Positions 8,227-16,593 of a stretch of DNA of 64,000 nt are shown piece by piece. Within the stretch, counting starts at the first letter, position 1. Each line of letters starts with the position of its first letter. Position numbers and translations under genes: made by a program. This DNA is from UKL13-3 sp964392775 (lineage in GTDB: Bacteria; Bacteroidota; Bacteroidia; UKL13-3). The notes below the pieces were generated by a model. It had not been told where the DNA came from and made no database searches. It saw nothing but the letters and a program-made list of their open reading frames with translations. Location of the stretch: NCBI GenBank assembly GCA_964392775.1, contig CAYMRD010000015.1:6235-70234 (forward strand). The letters run 5' to 3'.

Positions 8227-9600
8227 TTAACAATTGATGGAAAACTCCAGCTCTTTATAGGTTTGTTCCGACAGGCATAAACAACCTGAAACGAAAGCAA
8301 TAAACAATACCACAACACCTATCCGTTTGCGCATGGAAAGACTTTTCCATATCAATGCTAATTGTTCGGCATGGCTTATCACCAATACATATATCAGCAA
8401 ATAAAAGGCTACTAAAAACCTTGGCTCGATTGCAATGGGTATGGATAACAAACAGGTAAAACCAAGAAACCCGGTGATCCACCACATTTGAGCCTTTAGC
8501 TTCCGGGCTTTTACACAAACCAATAAAACCATCATCCCCAAAAACCAAACGGTATAGTTGAGGATCGAAAATACCATGGATGGCTGCAGGTTGTATACAT
8601 ACGGAGTATTGTATTTGAGATCAATTCCGTTAAAAAAGTTTTTTGTAAAACGTACCATTCTGAATGGGTGAAAAACAACAAACTCAATATACTGAGCGTA
8701 ATTCTGAATTTTATTGGCTTCCTCCCACTCCCCTTTCATTTGCTCCTTATTGTGGTAATAAAACACCTGTGCTGTTTTGTAACAACCGGTATCGCCCACA
8801 TAGGTGTCGTATTTCTGAACGTATAATCCCCAACGCAATTGTCCCAGGTACAAACTCCCGCCTCCATAAAACTTATCGGTTGCCTGAAAAATAGAGCATA
8901 CACCCCATACCTTTTGATTGACCAATACCTGAGGAATGCTTATCAAACAAGCAACAGCTACCAATGCAACCGACAAGAGCAATTTTCTCAAAAACGACTG
9001 ATACGCATTCACCAGCAAAAACAATGGATACACCAGTAGCAATAGATTATAGATGGGACGGGTATTGAATACAAATCCACAAATGATACCCACCACTATT
9101 ACCTTGACAAATGTTGGTTTATCGCTCCACAACAGGTTAAACCCCTGCAGCAATAAAAACAAACACAACAAATCGCTCAAAGGGCAAGATATATACCTGA
9201 ACCAGAAAAAATGAAAGACTACAATCAGCACCAAACGCTGCCCAATTGTAAACAGCTTTCCCGTTGCTTTTGCATACAATGATGGAACAAACTGCCACAA
9301 TCCCCAACATACAAAAACAGTATTGAGGCATTTAAACACCGAGATCTCGTGCCAGTTGAGAAAACTTAAAATTTCAATCAACGTATAATTAAACAGCGGC
9401 AACAAAACGCCTCTTTGGGTAACATGGTTGTAAATACTAAACTGTCCATCCACCTCCAACTCCCTCCCCGACTCCCAATACCGTTTAGCATCGTAGTAAA
9501 AATGCTGAAGCCCGAAAAAATACTGAAGAACACTCAACAGCAGGCAGGTGAGCCAAAATACGGCTATTGGATAGCTTTCTAGAGTTTGATTGTTTTTCAC
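8227..9600 (-). CDS. Polytopic membrane protein, possibly GT-C-like glycosyltransferase
   Basis: 457 residues with about ten hydrophobic helices spread over the whole length, starting at residues 10-30 (IAVFWLTCLLLSVLQYFFGL). An acidic loop follows the first helix (HFYYDAKRYWESG), which is the place where GT-C enzymes carry their catalytic acidic residues, and the overall layout resembles ArnT/PMT-like proteins of Bacteroidota. No diagnostic DD/DE motif is clear, so the enzyme assignment is inference. The start is GTG at 9600; no ATG is available nearby. It converges with the SNF2 gene and is divergent from the HAD gene. Confidence 0.7.
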   Translation of the reverse strand: MKNNQTLESYPIAVFWLTCLLLSVLQYFFGLQHFYYDAKRYWESGRELEVDGQFSIYNHVTQRGVLLPLFNYTLIEILSFLNWHEISVFKCLNTVFVCWGLWQFVPSLYAKATGKLFTIGQRLVLIVVFHFFWFRYISCPLSDLLCLFLLLQGFNLLWSDKPTFVKVIVVGIICGFVFNTRPIYNLLLLVYPLFLLVNAYQSFLRKLLLSVALVAVACLISIPQVLVNQKVWGVCSIFQATDKFYGGGSLYLGQLRWGLYVQKYDTYVGDTGCYKTAQVFYYHNKEQMKGEWEEANKIQNYAQYIEFVVFHPFRMVRFTKNFFNGIDLKYNTPYVYNLQPSMVFSILNYTVWFLGMMVLLVCVKARKLKAQMWWITGFLGFTCLLSIPIAIEPRFLVAFYLLIYVLVISHAEQLALIWKSLSMRKRIGVVVLFIAFVSGCLCLSEQTYKELEFSINC

Positions 9601-9676
9601 AGGCGATGGCTAATGAATGTGCAAAATATAAAAAACAAAACTCACCCAATAACAGATTTTGCAGTTATTTGCAGGC

Positions 9677-10330
9677 ATGAACCCATTGATCACTTCCTGC
9701 AAAGCCTTTATTTTTGATATGGACGGGCTCCTTGTGGACTCTGAACCCTACTGGAAGATGGCCGAAAAAGAAGTATTCGGCAAACTTGGATTAACCCTTA
9801 CCGATGAGCTGCTGAGACAAGTAATGGGCTTTCGTTTGAATGAAGTGGTAAGACACTGGTATCAATACCAACCCTGGCCACATCCAAATTTTGAGCAGAC
9901 CGAAACCGATGTTTTGATTTGTGTGAAACAACTGATTAGTCAACACGCAGAAGCGCTGCCGGACGTATACCAACTGTTGGAAATCCTCAAACAACAAAAC
10001 AAACCAATAGCCCTCGCCTCATCTTCGGCCATGAGCTTAATTGAAACCGTAGTCGATAAACTTCAAATTCGGAGCTATTTTGATTTTCTGGTATCTGCCG
10101 AAACAGAGCCTTACGGTAAACCGCATCCTTCTATTTTCCTTACAACGGCACAAAAGCTGGGAGTTTCGCCAAACGATTGTCTGGTATTTGAAGACTCTGT
10201 CAACGGAGTAATTGCGGCTAAAGCCGCCCGTATGAAGTGCATTGCAGTGCCCGAAGCGGCAACATTACAGGACAACCGTTTTTCCATTGCCGACCTTATC
10301 ATTCATTCACTTACAGAAGTATTGGATTAA
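9677..10330 (+). CDS. HAD-superfamily phosphatase/phosphomutase (beta-PGM/HxpB-like)
   Basis: Haloacid-dehalogenase family enzyme of 217 residues. Motif I is FIFDMDGLLVDSE (nucleophile and acid/base aspartates at residues 14 and 16), motif II LASSSA, motif III lysine in GKPHPSIF, and motif IV FEDSVNGVIAAKAA. The helical cap between motifs I and II and the DSE signature match the beta-phosphoglucomutase/2-deoxyglucose-6-phosphatase subgroup. Substrate cannot be fixed from sequence. A TTG at 9659 would add six residues; the ATG at 9677 was preferred because it gives the usual short lead before motif I. Confidence 0.9.
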   Translation: MNPLITSCKAFIFDMDGLLVDSEPYWKMAEKEVFGKLGLTLTDELLRQVMGFRLNEVVRHWYQYQPWPHPNFEQTETDVLICVKQLISQHAEALPDVYQLLEILKQQNKPIALASSSAMSLIETVVDKLQIRSYFDFLVSAETEPYGKPHPSIFLTTAQKLGVSPNDCLVFEDSVNGVIAAKAARMKCIAVPEAATLQDNRFSIADLIIHSLTEVLD

Positions 10331-10360
10331 AGTTCCTCTTTACCAGTTTGCTGATTTGTG

Positions 10361-10368
10361 TATCTTGC
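10361..10368 (+). promoter_or_regulatory. Candidate -7 box for lysA
   Basis: TATCTTGC, a one-base-short variant of TAnnTTTG, 35 bases before the lysA ATG. The same TAnCTTGCA pattern recurs at 3311 and 18488, both just before genes, which suggests it is functional in this genome. Confidence 0.3.
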
Positions 10369-10402
10369 AGCCTCATTTAATTTAACCTAAAACTGTAAGA
10401 AC

Positions 10403-11632
10403 ATGGAGTTGGTAAACAACAATTACTATGCAGGCGATGTGAAGCTGCTGGATGTGGCCGAAGAATTTGGCACACCCGTTTATGTGTATGATGCAAACAA
10501 GATTGTAGAAAAGTACAACAAACTTAAACATGCATTTAAACCTGTAAACGTAAAGCTGAAGTATGCCTGCAAAGCGTTGAACAACTCCAATATCCTGAAA
10601 CTGTTGAAAAATGAAGGAGCGGGACTTGATACCGTTTCCATCAACGAAGTTCACCTTGGGTTACGTGCCGGATTCAGTCCTGATGAAATCATCTTCACGC
10701 CCAATTGCGTAAGTTTTGAAGAAATCAAACTTGCAGTTGAACTGGGTGTTCATATCAATATCGACAATATCAGTATCCTTGAGCAATTTGGCCACGAATA
10801 CGGAAGCAAGGTGCCTTGCTGCATTCGTTTGAACCCGCATATCATGGCCGGAGGAAATTCAAAAATCTCAACCGGACATATCGACTCAAAATTCGGAATT
10901 TCAATTTACCAGTTGCGCCATGTATTGCGTGTGGTAAAGTCAAATAATATCAACGTAAACGGTTTGCACATGCATACCGGCTCGGACATTTTGGATGCAG
11001 GTGTGTTTTTACAAGGGGCCGAAATTTTGTTTGACGCTGCTAAAGACTTTCCTGATTTGCAATTCATTGATTTTGGTAGCGGATTCAAAGTAGCCTACAA
11101 AGAAGGAGATATCACTACAGATGTTGAAGAATTAGGCGGAGCCATTGCTCAACGCTTTCTGGAGTTTACCAAAGAATATGGTCGCGACCTTGAGCTTTGG
11201 TTTGAGCCGGGTAAATATATTGTAAGTGAGTCGGGTTACTTTTTGGTAAAAACCAATGTAATCAAACAAACTACTGCAACGGTATTCATTGGAGTTGATT
11301 CAGGCTTAAACCACCTTATCCGTCCGATGTTGTACGATTCGTACCATACCATTGTGAACATCTCAAACCCGGAAGGGAAAAACCGCATCTACACGGTAGT
11401 CGGAAATATTTGCGAAACGGACACTTTTGGTTGGGATCGTAAAATAACCGAAACCAAAGAAGGCGATATTCTTTGCTTTAAAAATGCCGGAGCTTATGGC
11501 ATCACCATGGCCTCTAATTACAATGCACGTTTCCGCCCGGCCGAAGTATTAATTTACAATGGTAAAGCGCACCTGATTCGCAAACGCGAAACCATGGAAG
11601 ACCTTACCCGAAATGAGGTTGATGTTTTATAA
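10403..11632 (+). CDS. lysA: Diaminopimelate decarboxylase
   Basis: PLP enzyme that decarboxylates meso-diaminopimelate to L-lysine, the last step of the DAP pathway. 409 residues. The PLP lysine is K57 in KYACKALNN; HMHTGSDI (barrel), IDFGSGFK (phosphate-binding glycines), WFEPGKYIV and the C-terminal-domain catalytic cysteine in GNICETDTFGWDR are all present. Fold: alanine-racemase-type barrel followed by a beta domain. Single gene, followed 69 bases later by the S9 peptidase. Confidence 0.96.
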   Translation: MELVNNNYYAGDVKLLDVAEEFGTPVYVYDANKIVEKYNKLKHAFKPVNVKLKYACKALNNSNILKLLKNEGAGLDTVSINEVHLGLRAGFSPDEIIFTPNCVSFEEIKLAVELGVHINIDNISILEQFGHEYGSKVPCCIRLNPHIMAGGNSKISTGHIDSKFGISIYQLRHVLRVVKSNNINVNGLHMHTGSDILDAGVFLQGAEILFDAAKDFPDLQFIDFGSGFKVAYKEGDITTDVEELGGAIAQRFLEFTKEYGRDLELWFEPGKYIVSESGYFLVKTNVIKQTTATVFIGVDSGLNHLIRPMLYDSYHTIVNISNPEGKNRIYTVVGNICETDTFGWDRKITETKEGDILCFKNAGAYGITMASNYNARFRPAEVLIYNGKAHLIRKRETMEDLTRNEVDVL

Positions 11633-11701
11633 AGAAGGGATTAGGGAATTAAGAGATTGAGTACAATCGTATATCTAAATAGAAACAAGAAGATAAATTA
11701 T

Positions 11702-13759
11702 ATGAGAATTCGTATTGCATTCTTATTCGCACTGTTAATAGTTGAAGGAATGGCGCAACCCAAAGAAAAACTCACACCGGAGTTGTTGTTTAAACTCGGA
11801 CGCGTAAACAACCCGCAACTTTCTCCGGATGGTAAAACGTTATTGTACGAAGTGAAAAACTATGATGTTGCCGCCAACAAAGGAACCAATATTATTTACA
11901 CGATGAGTTTGCCTTCGGGCAAACCTGTTGCTGTGAGTGAAGCTGCGCAAAATGCGTTTGATGTGCAGTGGAGACCGGATGGTACAAAAATCACTTTCCT
12001 GAGTGCAGCAAGCGGTAGTGTTCAGGTTTGGGAAATGGATGTAAACGGAAACAATAAAACACAGGTATCGAATATTGAAGGAGGAATCAACGCCTACAAA
12101 TACGCTCCAACCCTTAACCAGATTGCGTATGCTGCGGATGTAAAGCTGGACCAAAGTCCGGCCGATATTTACCCCGACCTGCCTGCTACCAAAGATGCCC
12201 GCATCATTGACGGATTGTTTTACCGCCATTGGGATAGCTGGCATGACTATGCTTACAGCCATATATTTATTGCACCGTATGCAAACGGAAAGATGAGCGA
12301 GGCGGGATTGGATATTATGAAAGATGAACGCTTTGATGCACCACTCCAACCTTTTGGCGGGTCAGAGCAATTTAACTGGAGCAACGATGGCAAACGATTG
12401 GCGTATACCTCCCGCAAGCTCAACGGAACATCTGAAGCCATCAGCACCAACTCCAATATTTACATCTACCATATCGACTCTAAGCAAACCATTAATCTAA
12501 CTGAAAGCAATACCGGTTATGATGTAAGCCCTTCGTTTAGCAATGATGGTAACCGCATAGCATGGATGAGCATGAGACGTGCCGGAAACGAAGCCGACAA
12601 AAACCGTTTGATGGTGTATTATTTTGACACCAAAACTACCGTAGAAGCGACACACGACTTTGATTACAGCACCGAGAACTTCCAATGGAACGGAAATAAC
12701 CTGTACTTCATTTCCGAGTATCAGGGAACCAGAAATATTTTCATGGCACAAGAGGCTGCGGGCAAAAAAGGATTCTACTTCCCCGAAGTAAAACCGGTAA
12801 CCAAAGGCGACCATGATTACCTGAGTTTTTCATTGTACAGTCCCGATAAAAAAACGTTTGTATTGATTGGAGCCAAACAATCCATGAGCTTGCCTACGGA
12901 GTTGTTTACCATCACCAACAAAGGTGTTGAAACACAACTTACGTTCACCAATAAAAACATCACCGATCAAATTACCTGGGGTAAGGTTGAGAAGCGTATG
13001 ATCACCACAACAGATGGCAAACAAATGCTTACCTGGGTAATCTATCCTCCTAACTTTAATCCATCAAAACAATACCCAACTTTATTGTATTGCCAGGGTG
13101 GACCGCAAAGTATGGTGAGTCAGTTTTTCTCCTACCGCTGGAACTTTCAACTGATGGCCAATAATGGTTATATCATTGTTGCACCAAACAGAAGAGGAAC
13201 ACCGGGATTTGGTCAGGAATGGACAGACAAAATCAGTGGTGATTACGGAGGACAAGCCATGCAGGATTACCTGAGTGCAATTGATGAAGTATCGAAAGAA
13301 ACGTTTGTAGCCAAAGACCGTAGAGGTGCTGTAGGTGCCAGCTTCGGAGGATATTCAGTTTACTGGTTAGCAGGCAATCACCAAGGTCGTTTCAAAACAT
13401 TTATCGCCCACTGCGGCATGTTTAATATGGAAAGCTGGTATGGAAGTACCGAAGAAATGTGGTTTGCCAACAACGATAATCAAGGTCCATACTGGCAACA
13501 ACCACAACCTAAAAACTTCTCGGCTTCACCACATCACTTTGTCAAAAACTGGAACACTCCGATTTTGGTTATCCATAACGAAAAAGATTTCCGTGTTCCG
13601 TTAACGCAAGGGATGGAAGCCTTTACGGCCGCCCAACTCAAAGGGATAAAAAGTCGTTTTTTGTATTTCCCTGATGAAAACCACTGGGTAACTAAACCTC
13701 AAAACAGCATTTTGTGGCAACGTGTGTATTTTGACTGGTTGGATACCTACTTAAAATAA
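11702..13759 (+). CDS. Secreted S9-family prolyl oligopeptidase-type peptidase
   Basis: Exported serine peptidase of 685 residues. Signal peptide MRIRIAFLFALLIVEGMAQ (cleavage after about 19). The N-terminal ~400 residues form a beta-propeller with WD40/TolB-like repeats (NPQLSPDGKTLLY, VQWRPDGTKITFL, FNWSNDGKRLAY). The C-terminal alpha/beta hydrolase domain has the triad S547 (GASFGGY), D629 (DFRVPL) and H661 (ENHWV). It belongs to the dipeptidyl-peptidase-like S9 group that Bacteroidota use to digest peptides in the periplasm. A TTG 45 bases upstream would add 15 polar residues before the signal peptide and was rejected. Confidence 0.93.
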   Translation: MRIRIAFLFALLIVEGMAQPKEKLTPELLFKLGRVNNPQLSPDGKTLLYEVKNYDVAANKGTNIIYTMSLPSGKPVAVSEAAQNAFDVQWRPDGTKITFLSAASGSVQVWEMDVNGNNKTQVSNIEGGINAYKYAPTLNQIAYAADVKLDQSPADIYPDLPATKDARIIDGLFYRHWDSWHDYAYSHIFIAPYANGKMSEAGLDIMKDERFDAPLQPFGGSEQFNWSNDGKRLAYTSRKLNGTSEAISTNSNIYIYHIDSKQTINLTESNTGYDVSPSFSNDGNRIAWMSMRRAGNEADKNRLMVYYFDTKTTVEATHDFDYSTENFQWNGNNLYFISEYQGTRNIFMAQEAAGKKGFYFPEVKPVTKGDHDYLSFSLYSPDKKTFVLIGAKQSMSLPTELFTITNKGVETQLTFTNKNITDQITWGKVEKRMITTTDGKQMLTWVIYPPNFNPSKQYPTLLYCQGGPQSMVSQFFSYRWNFQLMANNGYIIVAPNRRGTPGFGQEWTDKISGDYGGQAMQDYLSAIDEVSKETFVAKDRRGAVGASFGGYSVYWLAGNHQGRFKTFIAHCGMFNMESWYGSTEEMWFANNDNQGPYWQQPQPKNFSASPHHFVKNWNTPILVIHNEKDFRVPLTQGMEAFTAAQLKGIKSRFLYFPDENHWVTKPQNSILWQRVYFDWLDTYLK

Positions 13760-13849
13760 GCATGAAAATAACCCGCATTCTTTTCGGCCGGTTTCTATTT
13801 TGTGGAGGGGTTATATCATCTGCTCAAAAATGTATTATATAAAAAAAAT

Positions 13850-13986
13850 CTATCGGGATATTGTCAACTTGCCCTCGCGCACCCCTGCCCCTAACGGGGA
13901 CCAGCCGCACACTTTCTAAAAGACTTGTGCGCGGAACTCTCTTTAGGGGGAGGATGGAAGAAGTTTAATTGACAATATCCCGATAG
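13850..13986. mobile_element. MITE-like element with perfect 18-base terminal inverted repeats
   Basis: 137 bases bounded by ctatcgggatattgtcaa (13850-13867) and its exact reverse complement (13969-13986). The interior is a second, imperfect palindrome: cccctaa near 13888 pairs with ttagggg near 13943, and cgcaca near 13905 with tgtgcg near 13925. No coding capacity. The core matches the repeat at 1411-1584, and its terminal motif GACAA..TCCCGA.AGTC recurs at 51514-51531. No clear target-site duplication is seen. It could be a non-autonomous transposon or a palindromic intergenic repeat. Confidence 0.65.
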
Positions 13987-13998
13987 TCAGTTAAAATA

Positions 13999-14583
13999 AT
14001 GATTCGAGTTTTTTACATAATACTTTCCTTTAGTATCTGTATTCAGAACTTGAACGCGCAGAATAAAACGGACAATTATTTTAATCAGTTGAATATTGGT
14101 ATTGGTTATCTTCCAATATTGACATTTAGTCCCACATCAATTGAGTATTCGCCCACAAATATGTTTCGTGTATCTTTAGGTGCCAATTATGGGAAAGGTT
14201 TTTTTAAAGGGAAGATGCAGTATGGAAAAATGATTTCTCAAAACACGATGCTACCCGATTGCCAGGTATTTAATTTCAATTTGGCATACGAATACTATGT
14301 ACCGATATTCAAATTTTTGGATGCTTATGCAGGAATTGAAACAGGATTGCACAATATAAAATTTGATGACCCAGACGTTCCCTTTTACTCATCCAATGAA
14401 ACAGAAATGGTGGCGGGAGTTGAATTTGGTATTGCCGCAAAACTTAGCCCAAAAGTGAGTGCAACATGCTCGTATCGTATTCAACGAATTTTTTCAACAC
14501 CAAGGGTTGACATATCTTTTGGCGATATTGGGCTAATCTATTATTTTAATAAAAGTAAAAAAGTACAAGAATGGTTGCAATAA
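13999..14583 (+). CDS. Small exported protein, probable outer-membrane beta-barrel
   Basis: 194 residues with signal peptide MIRVFYIILSFSICIQNLNAQ. The mature part alternates polar and aromatic/hydrophobic residues (LNIGIGYLPILTF, FNLAYEYYVPIF, VAGVEFGIAAKLSP, VSATCSYRIQRIF) as in eight-stranded outer-membrane barrels; GLIYYFNK near the end fits a last strand. No family can be named. It overlaps the next gene by 13 bases, so the two are probably translated together. It begins 12 bases after the MITE-like element, so the element may supply or disrupt its promoter. Confidence 0.7.
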   Translation: MIRVFYIILSFSICIQNLNAQNKTDNYFNQLNIGIGYLPILTFSPTSIEYSPTNMFRVSLGANYGKGFFKGKMQYGKMISQNTMLPDCQVFNFNLAYEYYVPIFKFLDAYAGIETGLHNIKFDDPDVPFYSSNETEMVAGVEFGIAAKLSPKVSATCSYRIQRIFSTPRVDISFGDIGLIYYFNKSKKVQEWLQ

Positions 14584-16574
14584 GAACGGCCGTTATCGTG
14601 CTCATAGCTTTACTCTGCACAAAATATACCGTTGCGCAAACGGATAGTATTGTTTATCAATATTGGAAACGAGATGCTAATACAGATGTGACAAGTGTTA
14701 CCAGTAACCAAAAACAAATTATTACCAAAGACCAAATTACACTGAGTGGTTATCCTTTATTAAGTGATGTATTTCAATTGATAGATGGATTCACTTTGAG
14801 CACCTGGAATGGAGACAGGTGGAATATACGGAACAATGGGAGCGGAAATTATCAAACGCAAAATTGGATATTAATGTTAGACGGCCAACGCATTGAATTG
14901 CTTAAACTCGATGCTCAGCATATCAATTCAATTAGTATTAATGTACAAGATATTGAGAGAATAGAAATAGTAAATGCAGTTGGTAATTATCTTGGCGAGT
15001 TCAATGAAAATGGAATCATACATATTATTACCAAACAAAATAAAATTGGATTAACGTACAGATGTTTTTTTAACAGCGGTAACGAAATAGGAGATCCTCA
15101 CATTGATAAGTATAGCCGGAGAAACCCGAATATTGATAAGTATGGAGTAAGTTTAGGCAATCATATTGGGTACAAAAAAGGTAAATGGGACCTGCAACTC
15201 ACTCAATACGCAAATGATTTTTTTTACAGAGACCCCAAATTATATGAATTTGTATTCACAAATAATCCTGGTATTGATGTGCGAAATACGTTGCGAAGCG
15301 GCCGGGCAAGCATTTCATATACTGGCTCAAATATAACGCATCACGTTAGTGCTATTATGAGTAGTATTGATGATGTAATAACACCTGCCGGCATATTAAA
15401 TCCAATAACTGCCAAACATAATTATCAAAGTGGTGCATATACATTGCGATATGTGCTGCCTAAAGGCGTAGTTCAATACAAAGGAACTTTTTCGAACAGA
15501 TTATTTGAAGGATCAATCACTCATGAATGGATTTCGCATACACAACAATATCAAACACATTTATTAAACTATACTTTTAATAAACAAAACAATAAAGGCA
15601 ATAAAATATACCAGGTAGGTATTGCTTATGATGGAGGAACCGTTAGGTTTGATATGAACCCGAATGCTGCTAATTATGCAACCCAAAATATTCGTTCCTA
15701 CTTTTCATATACACTTCCTCTAACCAAAAGAAGCTCCTTTTTTTCAGATATTAGCTTAGGTACAAATACAAAAGTATTGTTACCTAAATTGTCATTGGGA
15801 TATTATAAACAACCCAGTATTATGACCAATTGGAGTTTGGTATTGGGGTATACCACAAGAAGCTTAACCGAGGATCAATCGTATTTAAGTTTTGTTTCGT
15901 TATCAAAGCTTGCTCAAAACAGCCAGACTTTCGACTCTTATTCGCAAGCATCCATTGATTATTACTACAATATAAATGTAAGCAAGCACTTTAAAGTAGC
16001 ATTCAACTCAGGGTATAAAATAATCAACAACCAACCCGTATTGATTCCTACAAATACAACTGTAATGGATAGTGTCATTTTAGGACGAATGATGATTGCC
16101 GAAATAAACCAACAATGCTGGACGAATAGGTTGACCATTCATTATGATATGCTGAAAAATATTGGATTTGATTTTAACTATTTACGAAACGACTTAATCA
16201 ATGGATCAGAAACGTCACCCCATAATATTCCGAAACACAAACTAACCCTTTGTGTAACCTATGCTTTGCCTGCACGTTTATACATTTGGACAAGGTATTA
16301 TTACCAATCGAAAACCGAATGGATACAACCCTATTACAATCAATTTTACGCTTCAATTGATGACAAACTCCCTTATTCATCGTTACCATCTATTAATGGA
16401 TTTGATATTGGCTTCACTAAAAAACTCTTAAAAGACTATCTGCTGTTAAATCTTTCTGTCCGTAATGTTTTTAATAATTTCGAGCAATACCAATCATTTG
16501 GAGCACAATATGATTTGCGTATTTTTATGTCGGCAGCACTCAATATTGATGGGTTATTTGCACAAAGTAAGTAA
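14571..16574 (+). CDS. TonB-dependent-receptor-like outer membrane protein (paralogue 1)
   Basis: 667 residues; signal peptide MVAIRTAVIVLIALLCTKYTVAQ. Residues ~45-155 form a plug-like domain: QIITKDQITLSGYPLLSDV, a DG-containing turn, WILMLDGQRIELL, and IERIEIVNAVGNYLGEFNENGIIHIITK, the recognisable end of a TonB receptor plug. The rest is a beta-rich barrel of about 500 residues, ending in a short beta strand. There is no carboxypeptidase-like extension and I see no obvious TonB box before the plug. The gene is visibly more A/T-rich than its neighbours. The next gene is a paralogue with the same domain order. Transported substrate unknown. Confidence 0.75.
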   Translation: MVAIRTAVIVLIALLCTKYTVAQTDSIVYQYWKRDANTDVTSVTSNQKQIITKDQITLSGYPLLSDVFQLIDGFTLSTWNGDRWNIRNNGSGNYQTQNWILMLDGQRIELLKLDAQHINSISINVQDIERIEIVNAVGNYLGEFNENGIIHIITKQNKIGLTYRCFFNSGNEIGDPHIDKYSRRNPNIDKYGVSLGNHIGYKKGKWDLQLTQYANDFFYRDPKLYEFVFTNNPGIDVRNTLRSGRASISYTGSNITHHVSAIMSSIDDVITPAGILNPITAKHNYQSGAYTLRYVLPKGVVQYKGTFSNRLFEGSITHEWISHTQQYQTHLLNYTFNKQNNKGNKIYQVGIAYDGGTVRFDMNPNAANYATQNIRSYFSYTLPLTKRSSFFSDISLGTNTKVLLPKLSLGYYKQPSIMTNWSLVLGYTTRSLTEDQSYLSFVSLSKLAQNSQTFDSYSQASIDYYYNINVSKHFKVAFNSGYKIINNQPVLIPTNTTVMDSVILGRMMIAEINQQCWTNRLTIHYDMLKNIGFDFNYLRNDLINGSETSPHNIPKHKLTLCVTYALPARLYIWTRYYYQSKTEWIQPYYNQFYASIDDKLPYSSLPSINGFDIGFTKKLLKDYLLLNLSVRNVFNNFEQYQSFGAQYDLRIFMSAALNIDGLFAQSK

Positions 16575-16593
16575 TCTGGCTATCTTTATTTGA

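Noticed and set aside
13999..16574. A single gene broken by a frameshift at 14571-14583
   Set aside because: The second frame opens with its own signal peptide (MVAIRTAVIVLIALL) and plug domain, so two genes with a short overlap fit better.
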